Of a stretch of DNA of 64,000 nucleotides, positions 1-12,002 are shown piece by piece. The notes below the pieces were generated by a model. That model did not search any database. It worked only from the letters and a program-made list of their open reading frames with translations, and was not told the DNA's origin. Made by a program: the position numbers and the translations under genes. Origin of the DNA: Tetracentron sinense (taxonomy: Eukaryota; Streptophyta; Magnoliopsida; Trochodendrales; Trochodendraceae); NCBI GenBank assembly GCA_015143295.1, contig CM026571.1, positions 28,982,505 through 29,046,504 of the forward strand. Direction: 5' to 3'. Numbering within the stretch: position 1 is the stretch's first letter; each line of letters starts with the position of its first letter.

Positions 1-2022
1 CGGGATAAACGATGGCCGATGAACTTGCTCCTAAAAAAAAAATCGGGGGCTACACCCTCGAACCCCCATTGTTAGCCTCTTGCAAGAGAATCTTGCCCCC
101 CCTGAATAATAACTATTAAAAAAATTACAAACCATGTTGACATTTTGTGTGATCGACAACCACTTTCATAAGCTTCCTCTGTTCATTTAACCCATGTGGT
201 ATATATGAGAAGTGATAACTGAGATCGATGAAGACAACCATAGAATTAATTTTATTTTTTTGGATAAGAAACCAATGGTTATGTTTTGGAGATGAGGGAA
301 ATGGATGAGTTTGTGTCAGATAAAGCTATAGAAGAGATGTATTGTATGATCGTTATTCCAAAAAAAAAATAGAAATTAGAGAGAAAGAAATCCTTGAAAT
401 GTTAGCTTAAAATTCTAAAGATGCGGTTCGTCGTTTCTCTTAGTCTTTTTTTTTGGTGAAAAATGTTATCATGTAACTAACACACACTATAAACTCACAC
501 ACACAGCCAGACCTCGTTTCTCATAGTCACCCATGGCAATGTGAAGTGCCTAAAAAAATGGAAAGCCCAAAAAAGCAATCCTCAAAAAACAGAGATAGGT
601 ATTAAAGGAAAGCCCCGAAAAGCGTCAAAAACAAACAACGGGTATTTACCTTAGTTACATCACCTTTCATAGAGGTAGGAGTAAAACAATTGGTGGGGGC
701 ATTTTAAAAAGAATTCCCATTACATTCTTGGCATTATGGTTTTTGTCAAAAGATCCGAAAGCGATCTCTTCATCTTTCTCCATACTCTTCAGTTGTTGTA
801 GCACATAATCAAGAACAACGTAAAGTGTTGGCCGCATGTAAAGAATTTCTGAAAGGTTTCTTAATCAGAATTCACAGCTCTATCATTAACAATCTCTTTC
901 ATTCATCACCTCATATCAAAATTGAATAGTAGTGGAGAAACCCCCAAAATCACCGCCATCCGTAAGGCTTCTTTTTGCGCAAACAAACCCTTGTCCAATA
1001 TTGTCATAAAAGAATAAAAAAGTTATGTCCATAGCAAGATCCGGGAGTTGGAGACCAGTGGTAGAGATTCTGAAGCCATTGATGGATGGTCTGATATGGA
1101 TGGGTGCGAGGGTAGAGATTATAGGAGAAGGAGGGTGGTTGAAAGAGTCTTGATAACACTTTGGGCAAATAGGTTGCCACATTCTCACTCGCTCTCACCC
1201 TCTTCTCTCAAACTCCTCATGGCCACTCTAATAAGATTTAAGAAGAAAAGTAAGAGTTGCAACCTTATATTGATCCAAAAGAAAGCGACGGGTTCCAACC
1301 TTTGGGTGACTTATCTAGCATCCCAACAGTTGTCAACCGGAATGAGGTGTTGGTGTGAACGGACGTGATGGTTTGGAAAGTAAGGTAGGATGGTTTGCTA
1401 AAAGCGGTGAAAAACTGATGTGGCAGTGGCAGTGGTAGAAGGGGAGAAAACATTCTGGCTTAGTATTAGTTAATAGATTAGGGTCAGCGACACAAGTCAT
1501 GTCTTGCCATTCCCTTTTGTAAAAGGCCATGATTTCATTTAAAGCGTGTGGAACATGTATGCGTTTGGAGCATGTATGTTTGTGTGTGAGCTTGTATGGC
1601 ATTCTGCAAACTCCCATATATTGTCTACAAGCTCATCGATCTGAAGTCCATGATTTTCCAAATTAACTCATTTCAGTATGTTCCGGTTGAAACATGTCAT
1701 TTCCATTAGTCTTTGAAACCTAAACACATTTAGCATAAAAGTCATAAGATTTTTATCAAATGTTTTTGAATGCGGACATTGGAGCATCTAGTGTGCGAGT
1801 GTACGAGCGGAGGACGAGGAGAGCCCCTACACTGAGCATGTTTCCTTGTGGATGGAGGACATGTACAGGGGTTGATTTGAGCTTTTGATGGGTGATTTGG
1901 AGTGTTGAAGGCCTCATGTGCACATAGGATTCATCATGAAGACCCCACATTGGGAAGATGTGCACATGGGAAGAATTCAGCAGGTCTTAATGTTTAGGAG
2001 TTTAATTTGGGCTTTTGTTAGG
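1..2022. other. Region without a supported gene
   Basis: No ORF here has recognisable domains or credible splice structure. Short minus-strand ORFs at about 916-1200 overlap each other in two frames and match no family I know. The stretch at 30-110 has the C/G-run character of transposon debris. The segment at about 1756-2022 probably belongs to the same old repeat as 5471-5710, because the hAT-like element at 2031-5462 interrupts it. Confidence 0.4.
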
Positions 2023-3989
2023 TCCACAATCACTGTAACAAAAAAACTCCGTTTTTTTCAAAAATTCGCGGATTATTCGCGTATTTTTGCTTTGCCGAAT
2101 TATTTTTCGAATTATTCGCGAATTATTGGATTCTCGAATTATTGGCGAATTTTCTAAATTATTCTCGAATTATTCTTGATTTATTTTTTTAAACTTGACA
2201 AAAAACTACTTATTTTTTGTATATTTTTTAATCAAAATTGTAACGCCCCATAATTTTAAATAATAAAATTATGCGTTTATTGGTCCTTAACTGGGGTTAA
2301 ATACTTAAGTGTTTGTTAAATTAATAAAAAGTGGGTTTTGCTCGGGATTGAAGTGCATCGAGGAAATCTCAGTATCTTTTCACAAAAATCACACACAGTG
2401 TGCCGGTCGACTGTCGGGACACACCCCTATCATATCGGTTCCGTCAGGTATCATTTCGCAGGACCGCGGGGCCATTATGTGTGATAAAATTGAGAAATAT
2501 GGGAAATTTCCTGATTTCCAAAAATTAAGTGGGACCCAATATCTGTTGGAGATCTCAATAGAAATCTGTGCGGTTGGTACTAATGCGTGCTGGTCGGCCG
2601 TGGGGATTAATGTCTGTCGTCTCAGTAGTTAGTTATCTTAGACGGAGAAACGGCGACCTGTTTTGTGTCCGAAATCAGAAAATTAGTGGGTTTTACAGTT
2701 TTCTTCCGAACTAAAGTGCAACTGACAAAACTCAATATTTTTCCCTGAAATTTTTACAGTAGGTGTCGGACTGTCCCAAGTTCGGTCAACTGAAGTTTCG
2801 TCATAATCGGACATCATGAAGTAGGGTTTCAGAGGTCGTATACGCGAGAAAATACGGAAGAATAGTCAAACACGGTCAAACTGTTGACTTGGTCAACAGG
2901 ACCATTAATGGTGTTTATGTGCATGGCACATGACCCTTGATTTATAACTAAGGGGCCAACCCCTTTCATTCTCACGGTTTGCATTAGTGGGGGAGTTCTG
3001 CCAAACTCCCTTTCTAGAGAGAAAGTAGAGAGAGAGAGAGAGAGGAAAGAGAAAAGAGGAGAGAGAAAGAAGAGAGAAATAAAAAGGGAGGTCCACCTTG
3101 ACATATTTCGACGCTCCCAACGCGTTGGCGGCGTCTGATTTTCTCCCCGGTGTCTTGTTTGGTGTGTAGAGAGAGAGAAAAAGGAGGAGAGAGAAAGTTG
3201 CATGTGCTCTACCCCGGGGTTGATCGTTGTGGAGAACGTGTAGGCGACATTTATTTTCTTCTCCGGTGCCTCGATTGACATGTAGAGAGAGAAATGAAGA
3301 AATCTAGAGAGAGAAAGTGAAGGTGTGAAGGCGAGGAGCTCCACCTTGGGGTTGATCGTCCTCCCGAACGCATTGACGGTGTTCGTTTTGGCCCTAGATG
3401 CCTCGAAATGCTTGAAAGAGGTAAAAACCCCTTCCATCTCTTTTCTTTTCTCTGTTATTTGCTATATTTTTTTATGTGGAATGTATGTGTGTTTATGGAA
3501 AAGGGTTTAAGACCCCGTGGATGTGTTATGGGAAGGTGGTTGTGCGTGAAAAATGAGTAGAGGGGTGTAGCCCTCGGTCTCGGGTCTCAAAACCCCGGAT
3601 TTAGACTCACTGTGTAAAAGGCGTGGATGGAAAAATGGTCGGAAACCCATATGTGATGTTTTGATTTTCTGTGGACCTTCGGGGAGCCAAATCGGGTCTC
3701 AAATCGGGTCTCAGGTAAATTGTATCGTCACCCTGGGGTGTCGAAAAGTTGTTTTGTAGGTCGTATAAGGCTATGGACACATCCATTAGCCTGGAAGCGT
3801 TTCCTAACGGGACGGTGTGTTACTGGATTTGGTTCACGGGCGCGAGGCCCGAGTATTTCAGTTAACCAAGCGAGGCTTGGGTTAACTGGGGTTAACCTGT
3901 GGTTAGAAAAACCTAACCAGGGTTAAAGTATAATCCTCTGTGACTGATAGTCGGGAGTGGGTGGATTTTTGACTATGTCAGGGGAGAAC

Positions 3990-4400
3990 AGATTGTTGTG
4001 TTATTTGATAGATATGCCGTACCGAGGCTGAGTTAGTAGGTTGTGATGCCTCTGATAGATATGTCGTCCGTACCGTGGCTGAGTCAGATGGTTGTGTTAT
4101 CTGATAGATATGTCGTACCAAGACTGAGTCAGTAGGTTGTGATGCCTCTGATGGATATGCCGTCCGTACCGTGACTGAGTCAGATAGTTGTCTTATCTGA
4201 TAGATATGCCATACCGAGGCTGAGTCAGTAGGTTGTGATGCCTCTGATAGATATGTTGTCCGTACTGTGGCTGAGTCAGATGGTTGTGTTATCTGTAATC
4301 TGATAGATATGCCGTGAGGATAGAATTCTCCACCGTGGCTGAGTCAGATGGTTGTGTTGTTTGATAGAGATGCCGTGAGGCTAGAGTTCCTCACCGTGAC
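3990..4400. repeat. Tandem array, 96-bp unit, about four copies
   Basis: The block GTTGTG followed by TTAT and a GATAGATATGCCGT-type motif recurs at 3995, 4091, 4187 and 4283, an exact 96-bp spacing. A degenerate fifth copy starts near 4351. Each unit holds two related half-units (CTGATAGATATG ... GGCTGAGTCAG). The array lies inside the solo LTR. Confidence 0.8.
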
Positions 4401-4452
4401 TGAGATCAGACGATTATTTTGGTTCTAGCGGGTGAAGGCCCGGATTATGATC

Positions 4453-4602
4453 GAGTCTATGGACTCAAGGTTGTACGGAGTCTAACGACTCAAGGTTGTA
4501 CGGAGTCTACGGACTCAAGGTTATACGGAGTCTAATGACTCAAGGTTGTATGGAGTCTATGGACTCAAGGTTGTACGAAGTCTAAGGACTCAAGGTTTGA
4601 TT
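4453..4602. repeat. Tandem array, 25-bp unit, six copies
   Basis: Six copies of a 25-bp unit built around GAGTCTA and GACTCAAGGTTGTA start at 4453, 4478, 4503, 4528, 4553 and 4578. Each unit contains the imperfect palindrome GAGTC...GACTC. Related GAGTCTACGAACTC motifs continue, more widely spaced, to about 4790. Confidence 0.85.
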
Positions 4603-5470
4603 TCATTGGGTGTAAGCCTGGTTGATCTTGATAGTTATTATGGGGGTATGGGACGCCATGGTAACAAAATTAATGTTAACGGATTTGGAAATGGATAGCG
4701 AGTCTACGAACTCTAACTTGGATATTGAGTCTACGAACTCAGGTTGAATACGGGCGAAGGCCAGTTGATTGAGTCTGTAGACTCAAGGATAGAGTGTGAG
4801 CAGTAGTCTGGAAGGGTAACCTAGTGGTGTAAACGATGATTGGATGAACTTGGAAATTGAGGTTCGAAACTCGAAATAGGGTGAAATAGCCCTGAGTGAC
4901 CTCGGGTCACGGATTACGATATTATATATATTATAATATGAGAATTGTATTGCAATACTATATCGTTATTGATGATGATGATTGTTACTAGGTGGAAAAT
5001 AGCCTAGATGGATTGTGGATTTTGCTGGGCTCTATAGCTCACTCCTCTCATTTTATGTCTTCAGATTTGGAAGTAATTACCGATTGGCAAGGAGTTATAC
5101 TTGATGGATTCTGAAAGTGTACCGGTGCAGTTGTGACGCCAAAAGTAACGGCTATTGTAGTCAGTGAGGTAACGTATTTGTTTATGATGGGTTATTGTGA
5201 TGACCGGTTGTTATTGCTTATGTAAGCTCATCAGAAAAGTTGAAAAAATCCTGTATTTTCGTGGGTAAAGTCTTCTGCTTGCATGATTTGACGAACGAAC
5301 GCGTGTCTCGGAACTTGATTCCTTAGGCGCGGGTTCGGGGCGTCACAAAAATTTTTGGTATATTTTTATATTTATTAATTTATTTTTGTTCCGAATTTTT
5401 TCCGAATTTTTCCAAACTTGACCTCTGTCGAATTATTCCTGAACCCCGACTTTGTCACTATGCCCACAAT

Positions 5471-5861
5471 AGGGCTCTATGTGTGGTACTACTGAGTTAC
5501 AATGTTAGTTTAAGTAATTAAGGGTACTTTAGTCTTATTACATGTTATTAGGTTTTTATTATGTTTTAATCTTGGCCGTCGATTAGTTTAATAACCTAGA
5601 TTTCGTTAGAGGTTTTAAGAGTCTCTATAAATAGTTGTAAAGATTGTTTTATGAGACAAAAATTTTTGGAAGGAAAGAATACTTTTGAGTTTCCTGTAAA
5701 AGGATTGGTCTGAAGCCATGGTGTAAAGGTAACCCTAGATCTCTTCTCTTATTTTCTTTTGTTCATTATTTTCTGTTTTCTTGGGAATCACCAACTAAAC
5801 CCAAACCCTAGTCTCTAGATCTACCTGTTGCTGTTTTTCTTGTTTTCCCCAAACCCTAGGG
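5471..5861 (+). mobile_element. Possible old copia-type LTR and primer-site remnant
   Basis: The stretch has a TATA-like CTATAAATAG at about 5625. Near 5711 it has TGGTCTGAAGCCATGG, which resembles the initiator-Met primer site TGGTATCAGAGC followed by a gag start. It is probably an old LTR whose left part lies upstream of 2030. No partner LTR was identified and the boundaries are not resolved. Confidence 0.3.
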
Positions 5862-6364
5862 TTGCTGCCAGCTCCTATACCACTTTCCCATTCACCCGAC
5901 AGTCCTCTACAGCCTATCCCTAGGCTGCCACAACCCTATTCCCCAAAGCCCCTGCTGCCACAGCCCCTATACTTACTCCAGATCTGCCGCAGACCTGTCC
6001 AGCCCATCCCATCACAGCCGAACCATTGTCCCTGTCATTCTCTGCTATCCCAGCCCTTCCCCCAACCCCTACAGACCCCTACCTTTCTGCTGCAAGCCCT
6101 TCAGCTTTCTCCTATTTCTGCTACAGGCCCCTGCAGCCTTCCCATTGCTGCTGCAGCAATCTTTTACCCTATCTTTTGGCCGCCAACCCCTACAGTCCCT
6201 CTTTTGCTGTTACAGCCATCTTATCCCCTTTCCCTTGCAACCATACTTGTCCTATAACCTCAAAACCTTAAAACAGCAAACAAACCCAAAACCTTAACCC
6301 TAGATTTTGACTATTCTTTTTATTTTGCTGCTGGTTTGTGTTACTTAACCATGTTACTATTTAA
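5862..6364. other. C-rich low-complexity stretch, no supported gene
   Basis: This is a C/T-rich stretch with many CTGC, CCACAG and CCC motifs. It gives a Pro/Leu-rich open frame of about 131 codons that looks compositional and has no domain. It resembles the untranslated leader of a retrotransposon more than a protein gene. Confidence 0.4.
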
Positions 6365-6664
6365 ATACATATCTCACATGCATGTTTCAATCCTAAACCT
6401 TATTGAGCCCAGACTAATCATTGAAACCCTCAATTGACAAGGAAATCTTATTGACTATTTGTCTACTAATGAAAGTTCCCACTTTTATTAGGATCACCCA
6501 ATTCAATTTGGGAAACCCTTTACTACGGGATTGTGGTTTAACCTAAAACATTGCTAATCTCCTTTATGGAGTTCCTTATGGTGATTGTGGAATTTAAGTA
6601 ATTTTATATTTTTTTATGATCGGTGAAATTTGAATTCTCATCTCACAAACACATCATCCTAGGT
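6365..6664. repeat. Direct duplication, copy 1 (300 bp)
   Basis: This copy begins ATACATATCTCACATGCATG and ends with CATCATCCTAGGT. It is nearly identical to 6901-7199 over its full length with scattered substitutions. Copies 1 and 2 are separated by 236 bp of unrelated sequence. Confidence 0.85.
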
Positions 6665-6900
6665 AGTTGCATGATCATGCATCAGTTTCAGTGGACATTG
6701 TAACCTTTTGGTAGTCATAGATTGCAATTTCACATTATTAATATAAATATATATGTCCGTGGTTGACATAGAAGCGTTGACCAAAGCGTACCCATCCGAA
6801 TAGAAGATATTTAAAACACTTAGATGTTCAACTATTGAACCCATTTATTGAGGTTAGTGGTAGAAAACAATCACTCCTTATAGATTAAGGAGATTAAAAG

Positions 6901-7199
6901 ATACATATCTCACATGCATGTTTCAATCCTAAACCTTATTGAGCTTGGACTAATCATTGAAACCGTTAATTGACAAGGAAATCTTATTGACTATTTGTCT
7001 ACTAGTGAAAGTTCCCACTTCCATTACGATCACCCAATTCAATTTGGGAAATCCTTTACTACGGTATTGCGGTATAACCTAGGAAATTGCTAATCTCCTT
7101 TATGGAGTTCTTTTTGGTGATTATGGAATTTATGTAATTATTTATTTATTATTATTGCTGAAATTTGAATTCTGATCTCACAAACACATCATCCTAGGT
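6901..7199. repeat. Direct duplication, copy 2 (299 bp)
   Basis: Second copy of the 300-bp unit at 6365-6664, in the same orientation. The same start and end motifs are present, with a few substitutions and small indels. No coding content was recognised. Confidence 0.85.
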
Positions 7200-7539
7200 T
7201 TTATTTTATGTTTGATTACTTATTTATGAGGCAAGTTTACTATAAACTTGCTAATTTGAGTTCAAATAGGAATAGGAATAGGAATAGGAAACTAGGGGGA
7301 TGTCTAGCAGGCAATAAAAAAGAAATGTAATGCTTTATTTTGAGGGGATTTGAAAAAAACTCCAGAACATTGTTAAATCCCTTTGTACGTGTCCGTGCGT
7401 CTAGTCCAAAGTAAGATTGTCTTGGAACCCTAGGTGCAGTTACCTAGATTCTTCCTCTTTTCTCGTCATCTTATTCTTTCTTTTTTGCTTCTATATGTCT
7501 CTATTTCTTTTGTTACTTCTCCATTACAGTAGTCTGTAC

Positions 7540-8324
7540 CAATGTTTTAAAACTTGAAAGCGTGAGGCGAGGTGTTAGGACCTCAAGATGTGTGGGGCAT
7601 ATGCCTCGAGGCATGAGGCTTAAGCCTCACAAGAAAGCTTCATGCTCTCCGATTTTAACAAACAAAAAAAATATAAGAAAAATTTCAAAAAATTCAAAAA
7701 GTTAATGAAAGATTATAGTATATATATAGAGAAAGAGAAAGAGAAAGAGAGACATTTATATATATATATATATATAATTGTATTCATGTACATTGTGTGT
7801 GTTCTTGTTGGTGCATGCCTACACATAAAAAAATAAAGATAAGAATGCAAGCAAATGCTAAAATTTCAATTTACTTTTTTGTTCATATGCATATTGAAGG
7901 TGATGTTCAATCATCAATTCATGTGATAGATTTAGAATTTTAATAAATTTTTTTGCTAATAAGTAATGAACTACATTGTAGGCCAGTGGCTCTAAATTAG
8001 ATTCAAAGGATTTAAATAAGGTAAATATAATAAATTAAGTGCTAGTTGAAACCAATATCACCATTATCATTTTCAATGTCTTATTTGAAATTAATAAAGT
8101 GTTATTTGTTGAAACAAATAACAAATTTAGGAAAAAAAAGACATTTAAGTCTTAGTTGATGAATGAGACAAACGCCATAGACATAAAGCGAGCTTCAAGG
8201 TGTTAGGCATATGCCTCATGTCAGCCTCATGTGGTTTAAGCCTTATGGTTGAGCCTCAAGGCGTTTTCCTTAGGGCCTTGAAGCAAGCCTCAAGGTGTAA
8301 GCCTCACACGTTTTTAAAGCACTG
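7540..8324. mobile_element. hAT-like MITE, perfect 8-bp target duplication
   Basis: The element starts CAATGTTTTAAAA. Read from the right end on the other strand it starts CAGTGCTTTAAAAA. GTCTGTAC is duplicated exactly at 7532-7539 and 8325-8332. The sub-terminal regions share motifs such as GTGAGGC and CATATGCCTC. The interior is AT-rich with GA and TA simple repeats and has no coding capacity. TIR type and target size fit the hAT superfamily. Confidence 0.9.
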
Positions 8325-9089
8325 GTCTGTACTCATCAATCATCATTCCATAACCCATACAATTAATCAGCCTTTTCCCTTAAATTCTAACCTCAACCCT
8401 AGACAACCATAACTTTTTACTTACTCATGGCCTGAAGATTTTGCCATAAACCAGTATTTCCACTTTCAGTCTGAACCTATCTCCCTTAGTATTGGGTACA
8501 AAATTCCCTCTTTTACGTAGGCATTTTTAACTCCAATCGGTTGCTGTTTGATTAGAGGCTTAGAACCCTACCTCTTGGTGCTGAATCTAGTTGATCCTTC
8601 CTCAAAAGGTCTGACTACATCTTTTTATTTTTTTATTCTATTAATTTTTTAGGATGAAAATACCGTAACATTGGGGAACCCAATTTTCTTTTATTTCCAT
8701 CTTACATCTCAATATTCATAATTGATTGATGCATATTGTTTCAAGGTTGGCTAGCTTTCCAACTTTGTTGATTAATTTTTTTGTGAAAAATTATATTAAA
8801 AGTATTTTTAGAAATATTCAAAAGAACACATATTAGTATAAATAGCAATAAACTAGAACTAGATCTCACAAATTAATCCTTGATTGATTCATAGGTAATT
8901 GATGTTGGCCCAATCTGCAACCTGGTTGGATTAGTTTTTTTTCTCTCTCATGAAAAACATATATTTTCTAATTAAAAATATTTGAAACTATGCAATTAGT
9001 GATTTAATGGGCAACCGATGTCATAACCAGCATTTGTCGTTGGCCTAGCATCTGGTCATGGAGATTAGATCTCCCTCAGAATCTGCTTC

Positions 9090-9960
9090 CTTGTCTATAG
9101 CAAGGGATTCCTATTCTTCTCTAACTCTCTCAGGATTATCACCTGTGGAAATCCTTGATTACATTTGAGCTTAGTATAAAATCAGCAAATGGATTGCTGT
9201 TTAACAACTGAGCAAGCTGTAGTTGTTAGTTGTCCTCCAAATTGAATTTATTTTTCTCTTTCAACTCTCCCATGGCAGAAGCTTTTTCTATGGCTATTTG
9301 CTAATGAAAGCCCACCTGTGTGGGAGACTTAATATAGAGTGAACTTAGGTCCCTGCTTATTATCCTCTCTGCAGTCAGGCCTCTGAATCTATTGCCCATC
9401 TCTTCTGATCCTGCTCGGCTGCTCTCTGATTTGAGACTATTTTCATCCTTTGGCAAAACCTCCATCCCTCCTTAATTTTCATACCACTTCCTGACATTTT
9501 CCCGGATTTTGCAGATTTTTTCCGAAGTTTCCCTTGGCTGAATAAATCCTGAACTCGGACTAGGTGACCATGCTTCCTATTTATCAACTCTCAGATCAGC
9601 CTCGACTTTCCCTGGTTTTCCCATTTTATGTGGCTTCGATCTCAATTACCTTTATCTTGTGGTTTATTTGGTTTGGTGGAGTTGAGTCATTTTTGAAAGC
9701 GTCCTTATGATAATCTTTCCATCGTTTTTCAAGTCCAATCTTTATCTTAGGAGCTTTATCATGCCACTTGCCACAACCTGCACTGCTGCTGCACACACCC
9801 TCCATAGGTAGTACTCCTAAGGTAATTTTAATCAGATGGAATCCCCCGACCTATTCCGGATCAATCTTCTTGTCATATGGGTCAGCTTCTGGATATCGGG
9901 AATTCACAGGTATTGGGATATTTTCAGAAGTTCATCAAGTATTTAATATTTGAATCAGCC
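9090..9960 (+). pseudogene. Decayed LINE 3' ORF remnant (zf-RVT and RNase H-like)
   Basis: Conceptual translation of about 9350-9550 gives ASESIAHLF-x-SCSAAL-x-FETIF, where both x are TGA. This matches the ES.HLFW.C...W signature of the zf-RVT region at the C-terminus of plant L1-type reverse transcriptases. Further on, RWNPP followed by GSASGYREF and IGIFSEVHQVF resembles the start of an RNase H domain (family pattern DGSA.GNPG..G.GGI.RD..G). The frame is interrupted by several stops and shifts. Both TGA stops sit where tryptophan is expected. This is a dead fragment; upstream RT motifs are missing. Confidence 0.6.
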
Positions 9961-10920
9961 ATATTGCTATTTCTACTCACAACATCTAACTATCCAAGTT
10001 GTGAGGTCTGTTGCCGGGTCTGCAGATTTTTATAACGTGTAACCCTCATACCCAGGTTGTAACTAAATTACCTAGTCAATCAGAGATTAATCACCCTTTT
10101 TTAACACTGATCTTAATGGAAACTTAAACACCTTGCTCATGATTGTCTAGCCTCGATCCCTCAGGTTCAACCAATCCATTTTCGTTCACTAATATTTTTG
10201 AGGCAAATAAAAGTGCAGATTGGTAAGCAAAGATTGCAGCTCGACATCTTGAGATGTGCTTCATTTTTTAAGTTCCACTAGCGAATTTAAGTATTTATTT
10301 TTATTTTTATGGCGACCTTATGGTTTGTTATTTACCTAGAGTAATATTGTTTCCTTTTCAATGTGAATATCTATCTACCTAGTTCCAAACCCCTTACATA
10401 CAATTGATAATTATTGTCATGGTTTCCAATGGGTTAATTACTGGTATTTAATGATTTCCATAATTGAAACTTTTGTTTATTTAAATAAGTATTTAAATCA
10501 AAAAATAATATTCTCAAAAAATAAAAACAAACCAAGGAGCATATAGTTCAACGAGTGCATGTGTGTTTGTTGAACTACAATCTTAATCTCTTAATTAGAA
10601 ATTATTCTTAAATTAGAAAGATGATATTTTATTTAAAATATTTAAAACAAGGAATAAATTCGGAATCTCATATGAATATGGGTGCCTGTATGTTTGATGT
10701 ATTTTAACAATTAATTGTTAATAAAAATGAATATTTTGTTTGAAAAATTAAAGAAAGAAAAGAAACAATATAAAATATCTCATTTGAACATGCATACATG
10801 TGTCTAAGAGGCTTATACTACAAACTAAGCAATACAAATACCACAGTTAGTTGCAGAGCAAAAGCCAAAACAAAACAAAATCATCCTTTCCTAATTGAGA
10901 AAACATTGACTTATTGCTAT

Positions 10921-11094
10921 TGGTGGCTATTGTGATGACAGGACTTATTGCTTTATTGAGAGCATTTGATAATTTTTTTTTTGAAAATTCCCGCATTTTC
11001 GCAGGTAAAGTCTCCCGCTTGCATGGTTATGAGTTATGACGAATGGGCACGCGCCTCAGAATATGATTCCTTAGGCACGGGCTCGGGGAGTCAC
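10921..11094. mobile_element. Terminal fragment of the 2239-5347 LTR family
   Basis: The sequence parallels 5187-5347: a TTATTGCTT stretch, then ATTTTCGCAGGTAAAGTC, CTTGCATG, a CGAA/GGGCACGCG block, GATTCCTTAGGC and a GGGG-GTCACA end. It is a truncated 3' portion of the same LTR family. The left edge is only approximate. Confidence 0.65.
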
Positions 11095-11100
11095 ATGTTC

Positions 11101-11615
11101 CTTCCCATTTTGTTAATTAGGAGCAACACTTAGCTCCTACTAATATTACTATTAAGAAGGAATTACAAGTTAACAGCAGACACAAGAAGGGAGAAGGGAC
11201 CACTGTGATAAGGCCGGCTACTAATTCAGATTCCGTTGAATTAGGCTCCAATTCAGATTTCGATTCAACTAATCCTAATTCCTCTTTGATATCTATTCCT
11301 ATTAATGATGATAACACTCACATTGCCTTACAAAGGGAAGCATCAGTATACTGTGCATCTTATCTCTAATTATGTCTCTTATGCAGCTCTATCCTTTGTC
11401 ATTCTTTTTTTTTGTTCCATGTTTCTTTTGTGTCTTTACCTTCTAGATTTTAGGAGGCAATCTCTGATCCTAAGTGGCGTGGGGCATGATAGAAGAGATG
11501 AGGGCCTTAATTAAGAGTGGTACATAGAAATGGTGAATTTACCCAAAGGAAATGAGCTAGTTGGTTGCAAGTGGGTGGTCATTGTGAAACACAAGGCTGA
11601 TGGGTTGATTAAAAG
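11101..11615 (+). pseudogene. Copia polyprotein fragment, start of reverse transcriptase
   Basis: Translation in shifting frames gives KGKHQYTVHLISNYVSYAAL, then AISDPKWRGA, GNELVGCKWVV and KHKADG. In copia elements this order marks the segment joining integrase to reverse transcriptase (family pattern A..DP.W..AM..E...L...W....LP.G...VGCKWVF..K...DG). Several frameshifts and stops are present. The fragment breaks off at 11615, exactly where the dispersed repeat at 11616 begins. Confidence 0.7.
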
Positions 11616-11995
11616 CATAGTTGCAAGGAAGCTATGTACAGGGCTTCTTCGGACAGACTCACTTCTTAGGAAGCTCGCTTCCTCGGACAGACTCGCTCCC
11701 TAGGAAGTTCACTTTAACATGTCCCATTTAGTAGTCAAGAGAGCTGAATGTGTGAAGTGATGTGGTAGACCACAGTCTATAGCCTAGGGTGTATACTCTA
11801 AGCAAGTATTGTCGGTTTGAAACCTAAGACATCTATGTTTTCCACAAAAATCTCATGTAAGATAAACTCAAAGGTATAGTTACCCATAAATAACATAATG
11901 AGAATAAGGAGCCTATAACTCATTTCTCGTTTCCTAAGGTTTTTTTGAGCCTCGCTTCCCATTTCTCACTTTCGCTTTGCTTCTTGTTTTCGATG
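11616..11995. repeat. Dispersed repeat, copy A (begins CATAG)
   Basis: Starts CATAGTTGCAAGGAAGC and ends near TTCTTGTTTTCGATG. A second copy starts at 30730 with CATAGTTGCAGGGAAGC and ends near 36086, interrupted by a copia element. Both contain AGCTATGTACA near the start, ATCTCATGTAAGATAAA or a close match in the middle, and CCTCGCTTCCCA near the end. The CATAG terminus recalls the hAT-like elements nearby, but no target duplication could be matched, so the class is uncertain. Confidence 0.6.
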
Positions 11996-12002
11996 TGCAA
12001 CT

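Larger units (their letters stand above)
2239..5347. mobile_element. Solo LTR, 3.1 kb, with 5-bp target duplication
   Basis: The segment starts TGTAACGCCCC and ends GGGGCGTCACA, giving TG...CA ends and short terminal inverted repeats. AAAAT occurs directly before it (2234-2238) and directly after it (5348-5352). There is no internal coding region and no second LTR, so this is a solo LTR left by unequal recombination. It carries two internal tandem arrays. Its last 160 bp resemble 10921-11094, a fragment of the same family. The long LTR suggests a large gypsy-type family, but the lineage is not established. Confidence 0.8.
2031..5462. mobile_element. hAT-like non-autonomous element, split by a solo LTR
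   Basis: The termini are imperfect inverted repeats: CACTGTAACAAA on the left, and on the right strand CATAGTGACAAA. The flanks are 8-bp sequences matching at 7 of 8 positions (TCCACAAT at 2023-2030, CCCACAAT at 5463-5470), as expected of a hAT target duplication. Without the nested LTR the element would be about 320 bp. Its left arm is packed with repeats of GAATTATT, and the right arm has the same AT-rich character. It has no coding capacity. The TIR resembles those of the elements at 12298-13068 and 13704-14068. Confidence 0.65.

Noticed and set aside
2829-3437. 202-codon open frame on the minus strand
   Set aside because: Lies inside the solo LTR in a GA-rich tract, which reads as Ser/Leu/Phe repeats on the other strand. 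It is not a known domain.
5862-6257. 131-codon Pro/Leu-rich open frame
   Set aside because: C/T-rich low-complexity DNA gives long open frames by chance. No domain and no splice or start context; overlapping frames are equally open.
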